Numbered from the stretch's first letter, positions 8,598 through 17,622 are shown. The stretch is 64,000 nt of DNA from Corynebacterium riegelii (GCF_016728505.1 NZ_CP068159.1:1302001-1366000), one strand, 5' to 3'. Program-made: numbers and translations. The notes: generated by a model not told the origin, from the letters alone.

Positions 8598-9398
8598 ATG
8601 TCGAAGAGCCAGGCGCAGCGTAGCGTGCCGCGCAACCCCCGCACACGCCGACGCTCACCCGGTTGGGTGCCCGACCAACACGGCGCCTGGTTTATGGTCA
8701 CCGTCCCCGCTATCACCGGCGTCATCCTGGCACCGTCGTGGACTGCGATTCCCCTGTTGCTGACCTGGTGGCTCGGCTATTTCACGTTTTTCGCCAGCAG
8801 CGTCTGGATCCGCTCGCGCTTCCGCGAACGCAACCGGCCCCCAGTCTTGGTCTACGGGTCGCTCGCGGCGGTCGCGGGTGTGACAACGCTGATCTTCGAC
8901 TGGCGGCTTCTCATGTGGGTCCCGGCGTTTGCGCCATTGGTGGCCATAGCCGTGTTCGAGGCATGGAAGCGGCGTCCGAGATCGCTGTTGTCGGGCGTCT
9001 CCACTGTCGTAGCGGCCTGCCTCATCCTGCCGGTGGCCGCCTGGGCCGGAGGAGGCCTGGATACGGAGGCGTGGGCCGCATTTGCCGTGTACCTGGCGTA
9101 CTTCGTCGGCACTGTGCCCTACGTGAAGACGCTCATCCGTGAACGCGGCTCCAAGCCCTGGTTCATCGGGTCGGTGGTCTATCACGTCGTCGTGCTTGTC
9201 GCCGCCGTCGTTGCCGTGCTCGGCACCGGCGGGCATCCGTTCCATCCAGCGATCATCGTCGTGGCCGTCGTGTTGCTCGCGCGGGCGACGCTGATGCCGA
9301 TCACCGGCGCACGTCGTGAGAAGCCATGGACGCCGAAGGTCGTCGGACTTCTGGACGCTGCCATCACAGTGCTGGTGGTCATCGTTGTGCTGCTCTGA
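8598..9398 (+). CDS. YwiC-like integral membrane protein
   Basis: 266 aa with a basic N-terminus, then PDQHGAWFMVTVPAI, the hallmark opening of the YwiC-like family, and about eight hydrophobic segments to the C-terminus. Function in this family is not established. It is monocistronic and divergent from the TDT gene. Confidence 0.8.
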   Translation: MSKSQAQRSVPRNPRTRRRSPGWVPDQHGAWFMVTVPAITGVILAPSWTAIPLLLTWWLGYFTFFASSVWIRSRFRERNRPPVLVYGSLAAVAGVTTLIFDWRLLMWVPAFAPLVAIAVFEAWKRRPRSLLSGVSTVVAACLILPVAAWAGGGLDTEAWAAFAVYLAYFVGTVPYVKTLIRERGSKPWFIGSVVYHVVVLVAAVVAVLGTGGHPFHPAIIVVAVVLLARATLMPITGARREKPWTPKVVGLLDAAITVLVVIVVLL

Positions 9399-9475
9399 GG
9401 CGCCCCATTCGCTGCAGCGTCACAGGATCCTCCGCCAGTAACGCCGCAGGTCAGCAGGGGTAGTGCGGCGGCTTC

Positions 9476-9637
9476 ATGGGCGTCCCTGTGTCGCAGGGCC
9501 GCGGCAAGGATGACAAGAAGCAGCGCCCGAAAGCGGTCACCAGTGCGGTTGAGAGGGAGGGCAACATCCACGCCCTGCTTGGCGACGCCCCCTTGGTCAA
9601 CCCCGGCGTCATCGGCTTCAATGTGCGTGGCCGGTAG
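9476..9637 (+). CDS. Short open frame of 53 codons, doubtful
   Basis: An ATG frame of 53 codons fills the gap between the YwiC-like gene and the DUF454 gene and ends inside the latter's 3' end. The product is charged, with GNIHALLGDAPLVNPG near the C-terminus. There is no clear ribosome site and I recognise no family. It could be the tail of a decayed gene or noise. Confidence 0.2.
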   Translation: MGVPVSQGRGKDDKKQRPKAVTSAVEREGNIHALLGDAPLVNPGVIGFNVRGR

Positions 9638-10037
9638 GCAGGCCAGCGCGCTGGTGTAGTTCGGCGGCGCGCTCGGGGCGTGGCCGCAGCCGCCAGATGT
9701 GCGCGCTCACCCCGGCACCGATCCCGACGAGCAGCAATGCCACCGGCCACAGCCCGACCACCACAATCACCACCCATATGGAGGCGCCCATCCCCAACCA
9801 GAGTAGCCCCACAATCCGCAGCTTCTGCGCCCGCGTCAGCTGTCCTGAGTAGTAATCAATAATGAACGGCCCGAACGTGTCATGGCGTAGCAGGTAGCGC
9901 TCCATCCTCGGCGAACTCCGCGTGAAGCACATCAGCGCAAGCAACAGAAACGGCGTCGTGGGCAGGATCGGCAGCCACACGCCGGCCGCGCCCAGGGCGA
10001 ACGCCACCAGCCCCACAATCATGTACACGTATCGCAT
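9618..10037 (-). CDS. DUF454 (YbaN family) inner-membrane protein
   Basis: About 139 aa starting MRYVYMIVG, with the family signature LPILPTTPFLLLALMCF near residues 25-40 followed by TRSSPRMERYLL, then two more hydrophobic segments and a basic tail. A GTG three codons upstream is an alternative start. Function unknown across the family. Confidence 0.8.
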   Translation of the reverse strand: MRYVYMIVGLVAFALGAAGVWLPILPTTPFLLLALMCFTRSSPRMERYLLRHDTFGPFIIDYYSGQLTRAQKLRIVGLLWLGMGASIWVVIVVVGLWPVALLLVGIGAGVSAHIWRLRPRPERAAELHQRAGLPTGHAH

Positions 10038-10076
10038 CGTTGCCACATTCTAGGCGCAACATACAACAATAGTTGT

Positions 10077-10309
10077 ATGACTGCCTGCACTATCTTGTAC
10101 GCCTCGTTCTACGGATCTACCAAGGAATACGCGGATGAGCTTGCAAAACGCCTCGGTACCACCGCCGAGCCAATCCCCGGCGCCGACTTCAACCCCGAAG
10201 GCCCCATCGTGGTCCTCGCCCCCCCATCCATGGCCCGAACAACCCCGGCGCCAGCTTTATCGGCAAGCTTTCCACGCCACTTTTCGGAGCCCGCACCGAG
10301 CGCCTCTAG
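10077..10309 (+). pseudogene. Decayed flavodoxin-domain protein (frameshifted and truncated)
   Basis: The frame starts MTACTILYASFYGSTKEYAD, a flavodoxin FMN phosphate-binding loop with the expected T/S-rich GSTKEYA. It continues to IVVLAP near codon 48 and then loses sense at a run of seven C residues near 10219. In the next frame the sequence resumes as IHGPNNPGASFIGKLSTPLFGARTERL and stops at 10309, overlapping the response-regulator stop by 4 nt. A single indel in the C-run restores the order, but the combined length (about 75 aa) is still only half a flavodoxin. It is probably nonfunctional. Confidence 0.7.
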
Positions 10310-10782
10310 CGACGGCGGACGAGGTCCATCGCGCGCGTCGCGTCGAGGACGTCGAGGTAGGGCAGGGGATCGATGTCCATGTCCTCGACGTAGTCGGTGA
10401 GCATGGTGCGCACCACCTGGTGTAGCTCGTCGACGTTCCAGGGCTTGGCAATGTAGTGGTCCAAGTTGGCCTCGTTGACCGCGCGTACCGTGTCGTGCAG
10501 CTGCGCCTGGCCGGTGACCAGGACTTTGCGGGTGGCGGCGGTGCGGTCGTCGTCCATCATCTGGACTAGGAACTCCACGCCGGTGGTGCCGGGCATGCGG
10601 TGGTCGCAGAGTGCGAGGGCGAGCACGTCGCCGTCTTCGGTGAGCTCGTCGATCACCTCCCAGGCTTCCTCCACGTCGGAGGCGACCTCCACGCGGATGT
10701 GTTCAGCAAAGGGCAGCAGGTCGCGCTCGACGGCGGCGCGGACTTCCGCCTCGTCCTCGAGGATCAGGATGGCAAGGTTCAT
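10306..10782 (-). CDS. Receiver-only response regulator
   Basis: 158 aa CheY-like receiver with acidic pair ED near residues 9-10, phospho-acceptor Asp in LCDHRMPG near residue 60, Thr in VTGQA near 89 and Lys in AKPW near 113. After residue 125 only a short tail remains, with no DNA-binding or enzymatic output. It is translationally coupled to the upstream kinase (ATGA overlap). It would act through protein-protein contact, on the transporter, the kinase or an unlinked partner. Confidence 0.85.
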   Translation of the reverse strand: MNLAILILEDEAEVRAAVERDLLPFAEHIRVEVASDVEEAWEVIDELTEDGDVLALALCDHRMPGTTGVEFLVQMMDDDRTAATRKVLVTGQAQLHDTVRAVNEANLDHYIAKPWNVDELHQVVRTMLTDYVEDMDIDPLPYLDVLDATRAMDLVRRR

Positions 10783-12692
10783 GGTGTGTCTCCTTCGTCG
10801 TGTGCGTGCGGGCCGTCAATTGGCAGGCCAACGGTGGCGCAGGTGCCGTTGGTAGAAGAGGTCAGTTCGATCGTGCCGTGGTGTGCGCTGACGATGCCGC
10901 GGCAGATGCTTAAGCCGATACCCATGCCGAAGCGGACCTCGCCGTTCTTCGTGGTGAAGCGGGGCTCGAAGAGCTTGTCGATGCGCTCGAGTGGGATGCC
11001 GGGGCCGTCGTCAATGACCTCCACACGCACCCACCCGGGCTTCGGGGCGCTGGTGCGGATAGTGATGGTGGTGCCTTTGCCGGACTCCTCGATGGCCTCG
11101 GCGGCGTTGGTGATCAGGTTCGTCCACACTTGCGCGATCTGCCCGGGCGTACACGTCACGTGCGGCAGTTCGGCAAAATCCCGTTTGACCTCCACACCGC
11201 GCAGTTTGTGGGCGATCAGCTGCAGCGTGTCCTCGATGCTTTGGTGCAGGTCCACGTCGGTGACCGGGTCGCCGTCAGGCCGCGCGTATGCGCGTAGCGA
11301 GGCCACCAGCTGCGTAATGCGGGTCGATGCGGTGGAGAGGTTGCGCAGGGCAGTGCCTATCGACGCCGCGTGCTCCACCGTCTCGTACTCCAGCTTTCGA
11401 TTCGCGCGCACCTGCTTGGCAAACTCCACGTCGTGCAAGCCGGCGAGTACCCAGCGCTGGGCGAGCGCCCGATCGCCGGTGACCTCGGTCAGTTCGCGCC
11501 GCAGCGCGCGTGCCTCCTTTGTGCTTACCGCGTGCGAGCTGCGCGCCGCCTCCAGCGCGTGGCTGGTCGCGTCCCGCCACCTGCGGTTGGGGCTGGACGC
11601 GATCAGGCCTTCGACGTCTTCGGCGAGATGCGCTGCGGTGCGCTCGATCGCCGCCATCGGGTTGTTCAGCTCGTGGGCAACGCCTGCGGCGAGTTCGCCG
11701 AGGGAGGCGAAGCGCGCCTGGCTCATCAGCTCGCGGCGCGCTGCTTCCAGGTTGTGCAGTGCTGTGGTCAAGCGTGCGCGCTCGTCTTCGAGTTGCGCGG
11801 TGAGTTCGTGCTGCTCGATCTGGATGTCCTCGGCGCGGCGCAGGCGGCGGTCGTAGGAGCGCACGAACAAGATATTGAACAGGCGCGCAAGCTCCGGCTC
11901 CTGGCGGATGAGGTAGTCCACCTGCTCGGTGGGCAGCTGGACTGCGACGACCTCGGTGGTGGTACGCGCGGTAAAGAAGCCGACCCGGTTGCTCGCCAGG
12001 GCGAGTAATCCGATGACGTGGCCGGTGGAGGCGTGATGCATGACGATATCGCCGGCGTCAGTAAAGCGCTGCAAAAGCACCTGGCCGGAAAGGGCGAAGA
12101 TGACCTCCTCGACGTAGTGGCCCTCCTTAGTCAGGTAGACCCCCGGCGGGAAAACCAGGCGCGGCTGGTAGCCCAGGTGCATGTCGGCGGCCTGGATGAT
12201 GCGGCTGATGATCTCCTGGTCGGTCAGCCCTACGTCCAGTTCGGTGACCTCTGGCAGGGCGAAGGTGCCAGCGATAGAAGGGTCGTGCTTGGCGCGCATG
12301 TACCAATAGCGGTTGAGCTGCTGCTGGATGTTGTGCAACAGTGCCTCCGGCTTGATCGCCGGGGTGAACACGAGCATGTCGAGCCGCCCCATGTCCGTAA
12401 GTGCATCCAGGCCCGCGACCTCTGGCGCGGTGGTCAGCACCATGACGCGGGTGTACTCGAAACCGGGCTCCGAGATCAGCTCCAGCAACGGGTGGTCGGG
12501 CGCCAAGCCGTCCTCGTGGACGGTGACGGTGACAAGCGCGAGCGGGTCGCCGTTGAGAAGCGAGCGCAGGTGCTCGACATTATCGGCGGCGAGGATGTCA
12601 TGCGTGGCGCCCAGTGCCTCGTTGACCACCTGCTGCACGTCGCGGGTGGCCTGGGACTTTCCCACGATAGAGAGGGTGGAACGGGGCAGCAC
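10779..12692 (-). CDS. Soluble histidine kinase with pseudo-receiver and cNMP-binding domains
   Basis: 637 aa without membrane segments. Residues 1-125 look like a receiver fold, but the phospho-acceptor position (VTVTVHEDG) lacks the usual Asp. Residues about 165-290 match a cyclic-nucleotide/Crp-type sensor barrel (YLTKEGHYVEEVIFALSGQV). A coiled coil at about 295-330 leads to the H-box AGVAHELNNP (His near 341), and a HATPase domain follows with N-box TNLITNAAEAI, G1 DDGPGI, F-box FEPRFTTK and G2 GMGIGLS. A long helical insertion separates the H-box from the second dimerisation helix. The GTG start abuts the transporter's stop, so the three genes form one transcript. The ligand is unproven; cAMP is the obvious candidate. 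Confidence 0.85.
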   Translation of the reverse strand: MLPRSTLSIVGKSQATRDVQQVVNEALGATHDILAADNVEHLRSLLNGDPLALVTVTVHEDGLAPDHPLLELISEPGFEYTRVMVLTTAPEVAGLDALTDMGRLDMLVFTPAIKPEALLHNIQQQLNRYWYMRAKHDPSIAGTFALPEVTELDVGLTDQEIISRIIQAADMHLGYQPRLVFPPGVYLTKEGHYVEEVIFALSGQVLLQRFTDAGDIVMHHASTGHVIGLLALASNRVGFFTARTTTEVVAVQLPTEQVDYLIRQEPELARLFNILFVRSYDRRLRRAEDIQIEQHELTAQLEDERARLTTALHNLEAARRELMSQARFASLGELAAGVAHELNNPMAAIERTAAHLAEDVEGLIASSPNRRWRDATSHALEAARSSHAVSTKEARALRRELTEVTGDRALAQRWVLAGLHDVEFAKQVRANRKLEYETVEHAASIGTALRNLSTASTRITQLVASLRAYARPDGDPVTDVDLHQSIEDTLQLIAHKLRGVEVKRDFAELPHVTCTPGQIAQVWTNLITNAAEAIEESGKGTTITIRTSAPKPGWVRVEVIDDGPGIPLERIDKLFEPRFTTKNGEVRFGMGIGLSICRGIVSAHHGTIELTSSTNGTCATVGLPIDGPHAHDEGDTP

Positions 12693-14153
12693 CTAGCTCA
12701 CCAGCCCCATCAGCTGCCAAACGGAAGGCAGAGCAAAGATCAACAGCAGCGTGCCCACGGTACCGACCACGAGTCCCACTAGCGCCATCTGCGGAATGGA
12801 GATCTCCTTGGTGGCGTACGCAATCGCGTTCGGCGGAGTGGAGATTGGCAGCGCCATGCCCAGCGAGCAGGCGATCGCCACCACCGCGGCAACCACGAGC
12901 GGGTCGATGCCGTCGAGCGAGAGCGCCAGCGAGACCGCCAGTGGGACCAGCAGGTTGGCGGCCGCAGAGTGCGAGATGACGTTCGCCATGCCGAAGCCGA
13001 TCAGGCCCAGCACGGCGAGGATCGCCAGCGCACCCATGACCTCCCAGCTGACCGAGCCGACGAGCCACTCGTCCAGGCCGCTCGCACCCACGCCAGTGCC
13101 GAGCGCGATACCACCGGAGACGAGCCACAGCACCGGCCAGTCAAGTGCCTGGACGTCCTTGCCCTTCATCACCTGCAGGCACAACAGTGCCACGACGGGG
13201 ATGAAGCCGACGGTGTTGGAGGAGATGCCGTGGAGCGGCTCGCTCATCCACAACAGGATGGTCAGACCTGCCACGGCGTAGAAGAGTTTCGCGTCGGTGG
13301 CGGTGTTCCACTTCGAGCGCATCTCGATGGAGATGCGGGTCTCAGCGGGGATGAAAACGAGACAGAGAAATACCCAGGCAAAGGCGAGGACAACCAGCAT
13401 GAAAGGCACCGCCATGAGCATCCAATCCACGAAGGACACACGGATGCCGTGCTCGGCGAGCGCACCGATCGCGATCGCGTTCGGGGGTGTGCCCACCGGG
13501 GTGCCGATGCCACCCACGTTGGCAGCGAGCGGGATAGACAGCGCCACGCCGGCGCGCGCTTTGCCCGCGGGCAGCGTCTTGAGAATCGGGATGACGACCG
13601 CGAACATCGTCGCTGTGGTGGCCGTGTTCGACATGAACATGCTGAGCACGGCGGTAATCAGCATGAGCCCCAGCACGGTCAGGCGCGCCTTGTCTGGGAA
13701 GGGGCGCAGCATGATCGCTGCGAGGTTGCGATCTAACCCGAACTTCTCTGCCCCGTGCGCGATCATGAACCCGCCGAGGAAGAGGATGATGACCGGGTGG
13801 GCCAGCGCAGAGAAATACGCGGATGCAGGAAGCAGCTGATCTGCTAGTGCTGGGTCTCCACCGGTGGGGTCGACTATCGCGCCGTCGGAAAGCAGGAGGA
13901 CCTCCAGCAGGATGACCAACACCGCCGTGGCCGTGAGCGGCACGGGCTCGAGCACCCAGAAGACGATGGCGAGCAGGAAGATCGATAGCATCCGGTGCCC
14001 GGGGGTGGACAAGTCCGGGATCTGGACGAAGAAGGGGATGAGGAAGCAGACCACGCCCAAAACCAGGCCCACCAACTGCTTTTTGCTCAGCTGGGGGCCT
14101 TTACTGGCTAGCGCGGGCGGGCGTTGTTTCGAGCGGCGTTGTGTCTCCACCAT
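12693..14153 (-). CDS. DASS (SLC13) family sodium:carboxylate symporter
   Basis: 486 aa from the ATG at 14153 (VETQRRS...); an upstream in-frame start is less likely. It has about 11-12 membrane segments and both DASS helical-hairpin motifs: SNTATTATM with GTPPNAIAIGA in the first half, and SHSAAANLL with STPPNAIAYAT in the second. The family imports di- or tricarboxylates such as succinate, malate or citrate with Na+. It is the first gene of an operon with the kinase and receiver downstream, suggesting that those genes sense or tune carboxylate uptake. Confidence 0.85.
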   Translation of the reverse strand: MVETQRRSKQRPPALASKGPQLSKKQLVGLVLGVVCFLIPFFVQIPDLSTPGHRMLSIFLLAIVFWVLEPVPLTATAVLVILLEVLLLSDGAIVDPTGGDPALADQLLPASAYFSALAHPVIILFLGGFMIAHGAEKFGLDRNLAAIMLRPFPDKARLTVLGLMLITAVLSMFMSNTATTATMFAVVIPILKTLPAGKARAGVALSIPLAANVGGIGTPVGTPPNAIAIGALAEHGIRVSFVDWMLMAVPFMLVVLAFAWVFLCLVFIPAETRISIEMRSKWNTATDAKLFYAVAGLTILLWMSEPLHGISSNTVGFIPVVALLCLQVMKGKDVQALDWPVLWLVSGGIALGTGVGASGLDEWLVGSVSWEVMGALAILAVLGLIGFGMANVISHSAAANLLVPLAVSLALSLDGIDPLVVAAVVAIACSLGMALPISTPPNAIAYATKEISIPQMALVGLVVGTVGTLLLIFALPSVWQLMGLVS

Positions 14154-14328
14154 GTGTCGAATTCTACCCGCTACAACAGGGATTACTTGGTTTGTCAGGA
14201 GTTCTCTACGGCGTCCGCACGCAGGTCGACCTGCACGCCTTTGCCTCTCAGAAAGGTTCGAGTGTTGCACTCAAGAAAGCCAGAGCTCTCAGCGATGCTC
14301 TCCACCTGCACTGATGTAGAGATCTGAC

Positions 14329-14393
14329 AGGCGCTGCCCACCGAGACAGTTTTCCTAGCGAAAGTATTGGGTTTCCTCCGTAGGATGTGGCGC
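14329..14393 (+). repeat. Duplicated leader, copy 1
   Basis: About 65 bp upstream of the first tandem membrane-protein gene, matching 14902-14966 at most positions (both begin AGGCGCTGCCCACCGAG and end in CTCCGTAGGATGT). The duplication therefore copied the ribosome site (TAGGAT) and probably the promoter. Confidence 0.8.
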
Positions 14394-14897
14394 ATGAACT
14401 TCCGGAATGTTCAACTCAACTCCGTCGCGGCGCTTGTCCTCAGCCTGTTGGGGGTGGCGTTCTTTACCCTGGGGCGGGTTATGTTTGAGGTGGTCGGATG
14501 GATGGTTCTCTTCTCCGTTCCAGTTGGGGCGATCGCGGCGCTTTTGCTTCTTGGCCTGTGGTTCATCCCCGTGCGCAACGTGAAAGAAGGCCCAGGGGCA
14601 GGGTCGTCTAAGACCTTCGGGTGGCGCGAATCCTGGGCCTTCATTGCGGTGACGGTGTTTCTCTTCCTGGCTGGCTTCTTTATGGTCGATGGCGGTGACA
14701 CCGAGGACAGCGTGAAATCCGTCTTCACCCTGCTTGTTGGACGGCAGGCGACAGAGCTTTCTGCGTTGTTGTGTTGGCTCTGTCTCCTTGGGGCGATTGT
14801 GTCCTACATCGTGGGTCTTGTTGTGGCGGTGAAAGGACGCATTAAGGATGCTGAAGACCGGGTGTCGTATCCTGGGCCGACCGAAACGCAAGTGTGA
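14394..14897 (+). CDS. Four-helix membrane protein, tandem paralogue 1 (unknown function)
   Basis: 167 aa with four predicted membrane segments. The ATG at 14394 is chosen because it aligns exactly with the start of the neighbouring paralogue; a further upstream ATG falls inside the duplicated leader. The conserved centre reads KEGPGAG then KTFGWRESWAFIAVTVFLFL. The C-terminus is longer than in copy 2. I recognise no characterised family. Confidence 0.75.
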   Translation: MNFRNVQLNSVAALVLSLLGVAFFTLGRVMFEVVGWMVLFSVPVGAIAALLLLGLWFIPVRNVKEGPGAGSSKTFGWRESWAFIAVTVFLFLAGFFMVDGGDTEDSVKSVFTLLVGRQATELSALLCWLCLLGAIVSYIVGLVVAVKGRIKDAEDRVSYPGPTETQV

Positions 14898-14901
14898 TGC
14901 T

Positions 14902-14966
14902 AGGCGCTGCCCACCGAGGAAGTTTTGCCGGCGAGAGCAGTGGGTTTTCTCCGTAGGATGTAGTGC
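14902..14966 (+). repeat. Duplicated leader, copy 2
   Basis: Second copy of the 65-bp leader at 14329-14393, starting directly after the stop of paralogue 1 and ending at the ATG of paralogue 2. Confidence 0.8.
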
Positions 14967-15434
14967 ATGAATTACCGGAATCTCCGTATCAACTCCGTCG
15001 CGGCGCTTGTCCTAAGCATGTTTGGGACTGCGTTCTTTGCCTTTGGTCGGATGTTCTTTGGGGTGGGCGGATGGATGATCTTCTACTCCATTCCTGCTGG
15101 GTTTTTCGTGGCACTTTTGCTTATTGCTCTGTGGTTTATCCCCGTGCGCAGCGCGAAGGAAGGTCCAGGGGCAGGCCCGTTTAAGTCCTTCGGTTGGCGC
15201 GAGTCTTGGGCCTTCATCGCGGTGACGGTGTTTCTCTTCCTGGCAGGCTTCTTTATGGTCGATACCGGTGATACTGAGGAGAGCGTGAATTCCGTCTTCA
15301 CGAAGCTTGTGGGGCGCTCGGCGTCAGAGCTTTCCTCTACATTGTGTTTGCTTAGCGTCCTTGGGGTGGTTGTGTCCTACATTGTGGGCGTTGTTGTGTC
15401 GGTGAAGGGCCGCAAGGGCGGGGCTGCAGTTTAA
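14967..15434 (+). CDS. Four-helix membrane protein, tandem paralogue 2 (unknown function)
   Basis: 155 aa, closely similar over its length to the upstream gene (SVAALVLS, WFIPVR, KEGPGAG and FGWRESWAFIAVTVFLFL are shared). There are four predicted membrane segments and a short basic tail KGRKGG. The duplication is in direct tandem with its own leader. Function unknown. Confidence 0.75.
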   Translation: MNYRNLRINSVAALVLSMFGTAFFAFGRMFFGVGGWMIFYSIPAGFFVALLLIALWFIPVRSAKEGPGAGPFKSFGWRESWAFIAVTVFLFLAGFFMVDTGDTEESVNSVFTKLVGRSASELSSTLCLLSVLGVVVSYIVGVVVSVKGRKGGAAV

Positions 15435-15549
15435 ACCTTTCGGGCAAGGCATGGCACAGCAGGCTGCGCTGGTTGGTGCATGAGGTGGAATCGCCCATCA
15501 CAATAAGGAAAAGGGCAGGGTCTCGCCTAGTTCAAGAAGAAAGTAATTC

Positions 15550-15580
15550 GGTGACATTTCACCTAAGCGTCGTATAGTCC
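15550..15580 (+). promoter_or_regulatory. Promoter with inverted repeat before NCS1 permease
   Basis: A perfect inverted repeat GGTGA-CATT-TCACC sits about 10 nt upstream of a -10-like TATAGT, just before the permease ATG. This leaves almost no leader, so the transcript may be leaderless or the start may lie a few codons in. The repeat is a candidate operator. Confidence 0.45.
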
Positions 15581-15584
15581 GTGT

Positions 15585-17036
15585 ATGACACACAGCAAGT
15601 CTTCAGCAAGTGGTGCGCCGGTTGTAGAAACCTTAGGGATTGATATTGTTCCCGAATCCGAGCGCACCGCGAAACCCTCCGACCTGTTCTGGCCGTGGTT
15701 TGCCGCGAACATTTCGGTGTTCGGTATTTCCTACGGTTCGTTCGTGCTCTGGTTTGGGCTGTCGTTCTGGCAAGGCGCGCTCGTCACCGCACTCGGCGTG
15801 ACGTTCTCGTTCTTCCTCTGCGGCCTCATTGCGGTAGCTGGTAAGCGCGGGTCTGCGCCGACAATGGTGCTCTCCCGCGCCGCATTCGGTGTGCAAGGGC
15901 AGAAGGTGCCTGGCATCGTCTCATGGTTGACGTCTATTGGTTGGGAGACGTTCCTGGCCATCATGGCGGTGCTGGCCACCACCACGGTGATCCGGGAATT
16001 CGGCGGCAATCCGGGCACGGCCACAAAGATGATTGCGACCGTCATCGTCGCAGGCCTGATCGTGGCGGCATCCGTGTTGGGCTACCACACGATTATGAAG
16101 CTGCAGTCTGTACTGACCTGGCTCACCGGTGCGGTGACTCTGCTGTACATGGTGTTGACCATTCCGCGCATCGATTGGTCCGCGGTCCAGGCGATCCCGG
16201 CCGGCTCTGCAGGCAGCGTGGTTGGTGCGCTGGTGATGGTGATGACCGGTTTCGGCCTTGGCTGGATCAACATTGCGGCGGACTGGTCGCGCTACCAACG
16301 CCGTGACACTCCGGATCGCTCCATCATCTTCTGGAACACGTTTGGAGGTGCCATTGCACCCACCATCTTGGTTATCTTTGGCCTGCTGCTCGCCGCGTCT
16401 GATGAGTCGCTGGCAGAAGCAATCGCGGATGACCCGATCGGTGCTCTCGCGGTTGTGCTGCCTACCTGGGTGCTCGTGCCCTTTTTGATCACCGCGGTAC
16501 TGGCACTGGTCTCCGGGGCGGTGCTGGGTATTTACTCCTCGGGCCTGACGCTGCTCACGTTGGGGATTAACATTCCGCGCCCGGCGGCTGCCGCCATCGA
16601 CGGTGTGATCCTGACCATCGGCACCATCTGGGTGGTCTTCGTCTCCCAAAGCTTCCTTGGGCCGTTCCAGTCCTTCCTGATCACCCTGGGCGTGCCGTTG
16701 GCAAGCTGGGCGGGCATCCTCATCGCAGACATCTTCACCCGCACCAAGGATTATGACGAGCCCGCGCTGTACGACTCGGCAGGCCGTTACGGTGCCGTCG
16801 ACTGGATCTCTATCGGCATCCTCGTCGTCTCTTCGGTGATCGGATGGGGCCTAGTGGCCAACCTGTTTGCGGAGGAAGCGGCTTGGAATAACTGGCAGGG
16901 ATACTTCCTGCCGCTGGTTGGGGAGCACTGGGCTGACGCGAACTTGGGTGTGCTCGTAGCTCTCGTGCTCTCCTTTGTAGCGGCATGGTTTGCGCGCCGG
17001 GGCCGCATCCGCCGTCAGGAGGAGATTGCAGCCTAG
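15585..17036 (+). CDS. NCS1 family nucleobase permease (CodB/allantoin-type)
   Basis: 483 aa with about 12 membrane segments. Motifs typical of nucleobase:cation symporter-1 are present: FWPWFAANISVFGIS at the first helix, a GxxGQ-type stretch near residue 105 (FGVQGQKVPG), and GWINIAADWSRYQRR near residue 225. Substrates in the family include cytosine, purines, allantoin and hydantoins; the exact one cannot be read here. No catabolic enzyme is adjacent. Confidence 0.85.
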   Translation: MTHSKSSASGAPVVETLGIDIVPESERTAKPSDLFWPWFAANISVFGISYGSFVLWFGLSFWQGALVTALGVTFSFFLCGLIAVAGKRGSAPTMVLSRAAFGVQGQKVPGIVSWLTSIGWETFLAIMAVLATTTVIREFGGNPGTATKMIATVIVAGLIVAASVLGYHTIMKLQSVLTWLTGAVTLLYMVLTIPRIDWSAVQAIPAGSAGSVVGALVMVMTGFGLGWINIAADWSRYQRRDTPDRSIIFWNTFGGAIAPTILVIFGLLLAASDESLAEAIADDPIGALAVVLPTWVLVPFLITAVLALVSGAVLGIYSSGLTLLTLGINIPRPAAAAIDGVILTIGTIWVVFVSQSFLGPFQSFLITLGVPLASWAGILIADIFTRTKDYDEPALYDSAGRYGAVDWISIGILVVSSVIGWGLVANLFAEEAAWNNWQGYFLPLVGEHWADANLGVLVALVLSFVAAWFARRGRIRRQEEIAA

Positions 17037-17054
17037 GCGCCGAAACCCAGCGGC

Positions 17055-17528
17055 CTACATCGCCGGGTTGCTGACCAGGATGCGATCCACCTGCTCAGCA
17101 AGGTCCTCCGGGGCGGAGTCGAAGTCGCCGGGCAGTTCACGGTCAGCCTGCTCCAGCGCTTCTTGGTCGGACTCGCCGGTGGCCAGGGTTGCCTCCGCTT
17201 GGTCGAGCAGGCGCTTCAACCGTGTCAGGTTGAGTTGGTAGGCACCGTCGTTCTCCGGACCGGGGACCTCCTGGAGCCAACCTGTGCCGATGAAGGTGGG
17301 CAGTGTCGCATCGACGATGTCTCGCTTGAGCCAGTTCGTCATGGTTGGCCCTCCGAAGTTGTCCACCCGGCCCGCTGTTGCTTGGCGGACTATCCCGGTG
17401 GGGGTGAGGGTTGGGCCGGTGGCGTCTTCAGCAAGCAACGCCACCTGCATCAATATCTTCAGTTCTCGGGGAAATAGGGACGGGGCTTCAATGCACCCCA
17501 CTGCGGCTTTGAGCAGCTCGCCCAACAA
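17055..17528 (-). CDS. Hypothetical protein, possibly winged-helix-like
   Basis: 157 aa, soluble, acidic at the C-terminus. The middle (TPTGIVRQATAGRVDNFGG then WLKRDIVDATLPTFIGTGW) could form a helix-turn-helix/wing, but I recognise no family. It is convergent with the NCS1 gene, ending 18 nt after it. Confidence 0.5.
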   Translation of the reverse strand: MLGELLKAAVGCIEAPSLFPRELKILMQVALLAEDATGPTLTPTGIVRQATAGRVDNFGGPTMTNWLKRDIVDATLPTFIGTGWLQEVPGPENDGAYQLNLTRLKRLLDQAEATLATGESDQEALEQADRELPGDFDSAPEDLAEQVDRILVSNPAM

Positions 17529-17622
17529 CGCCTCCTTATTCTCTTGTGATGGGACGAGGAGACATTATAAAACCGCCCTGCGACACGAGGCGCCGGATTA
17601 TCGAACGGATGTGTGCCTACGG

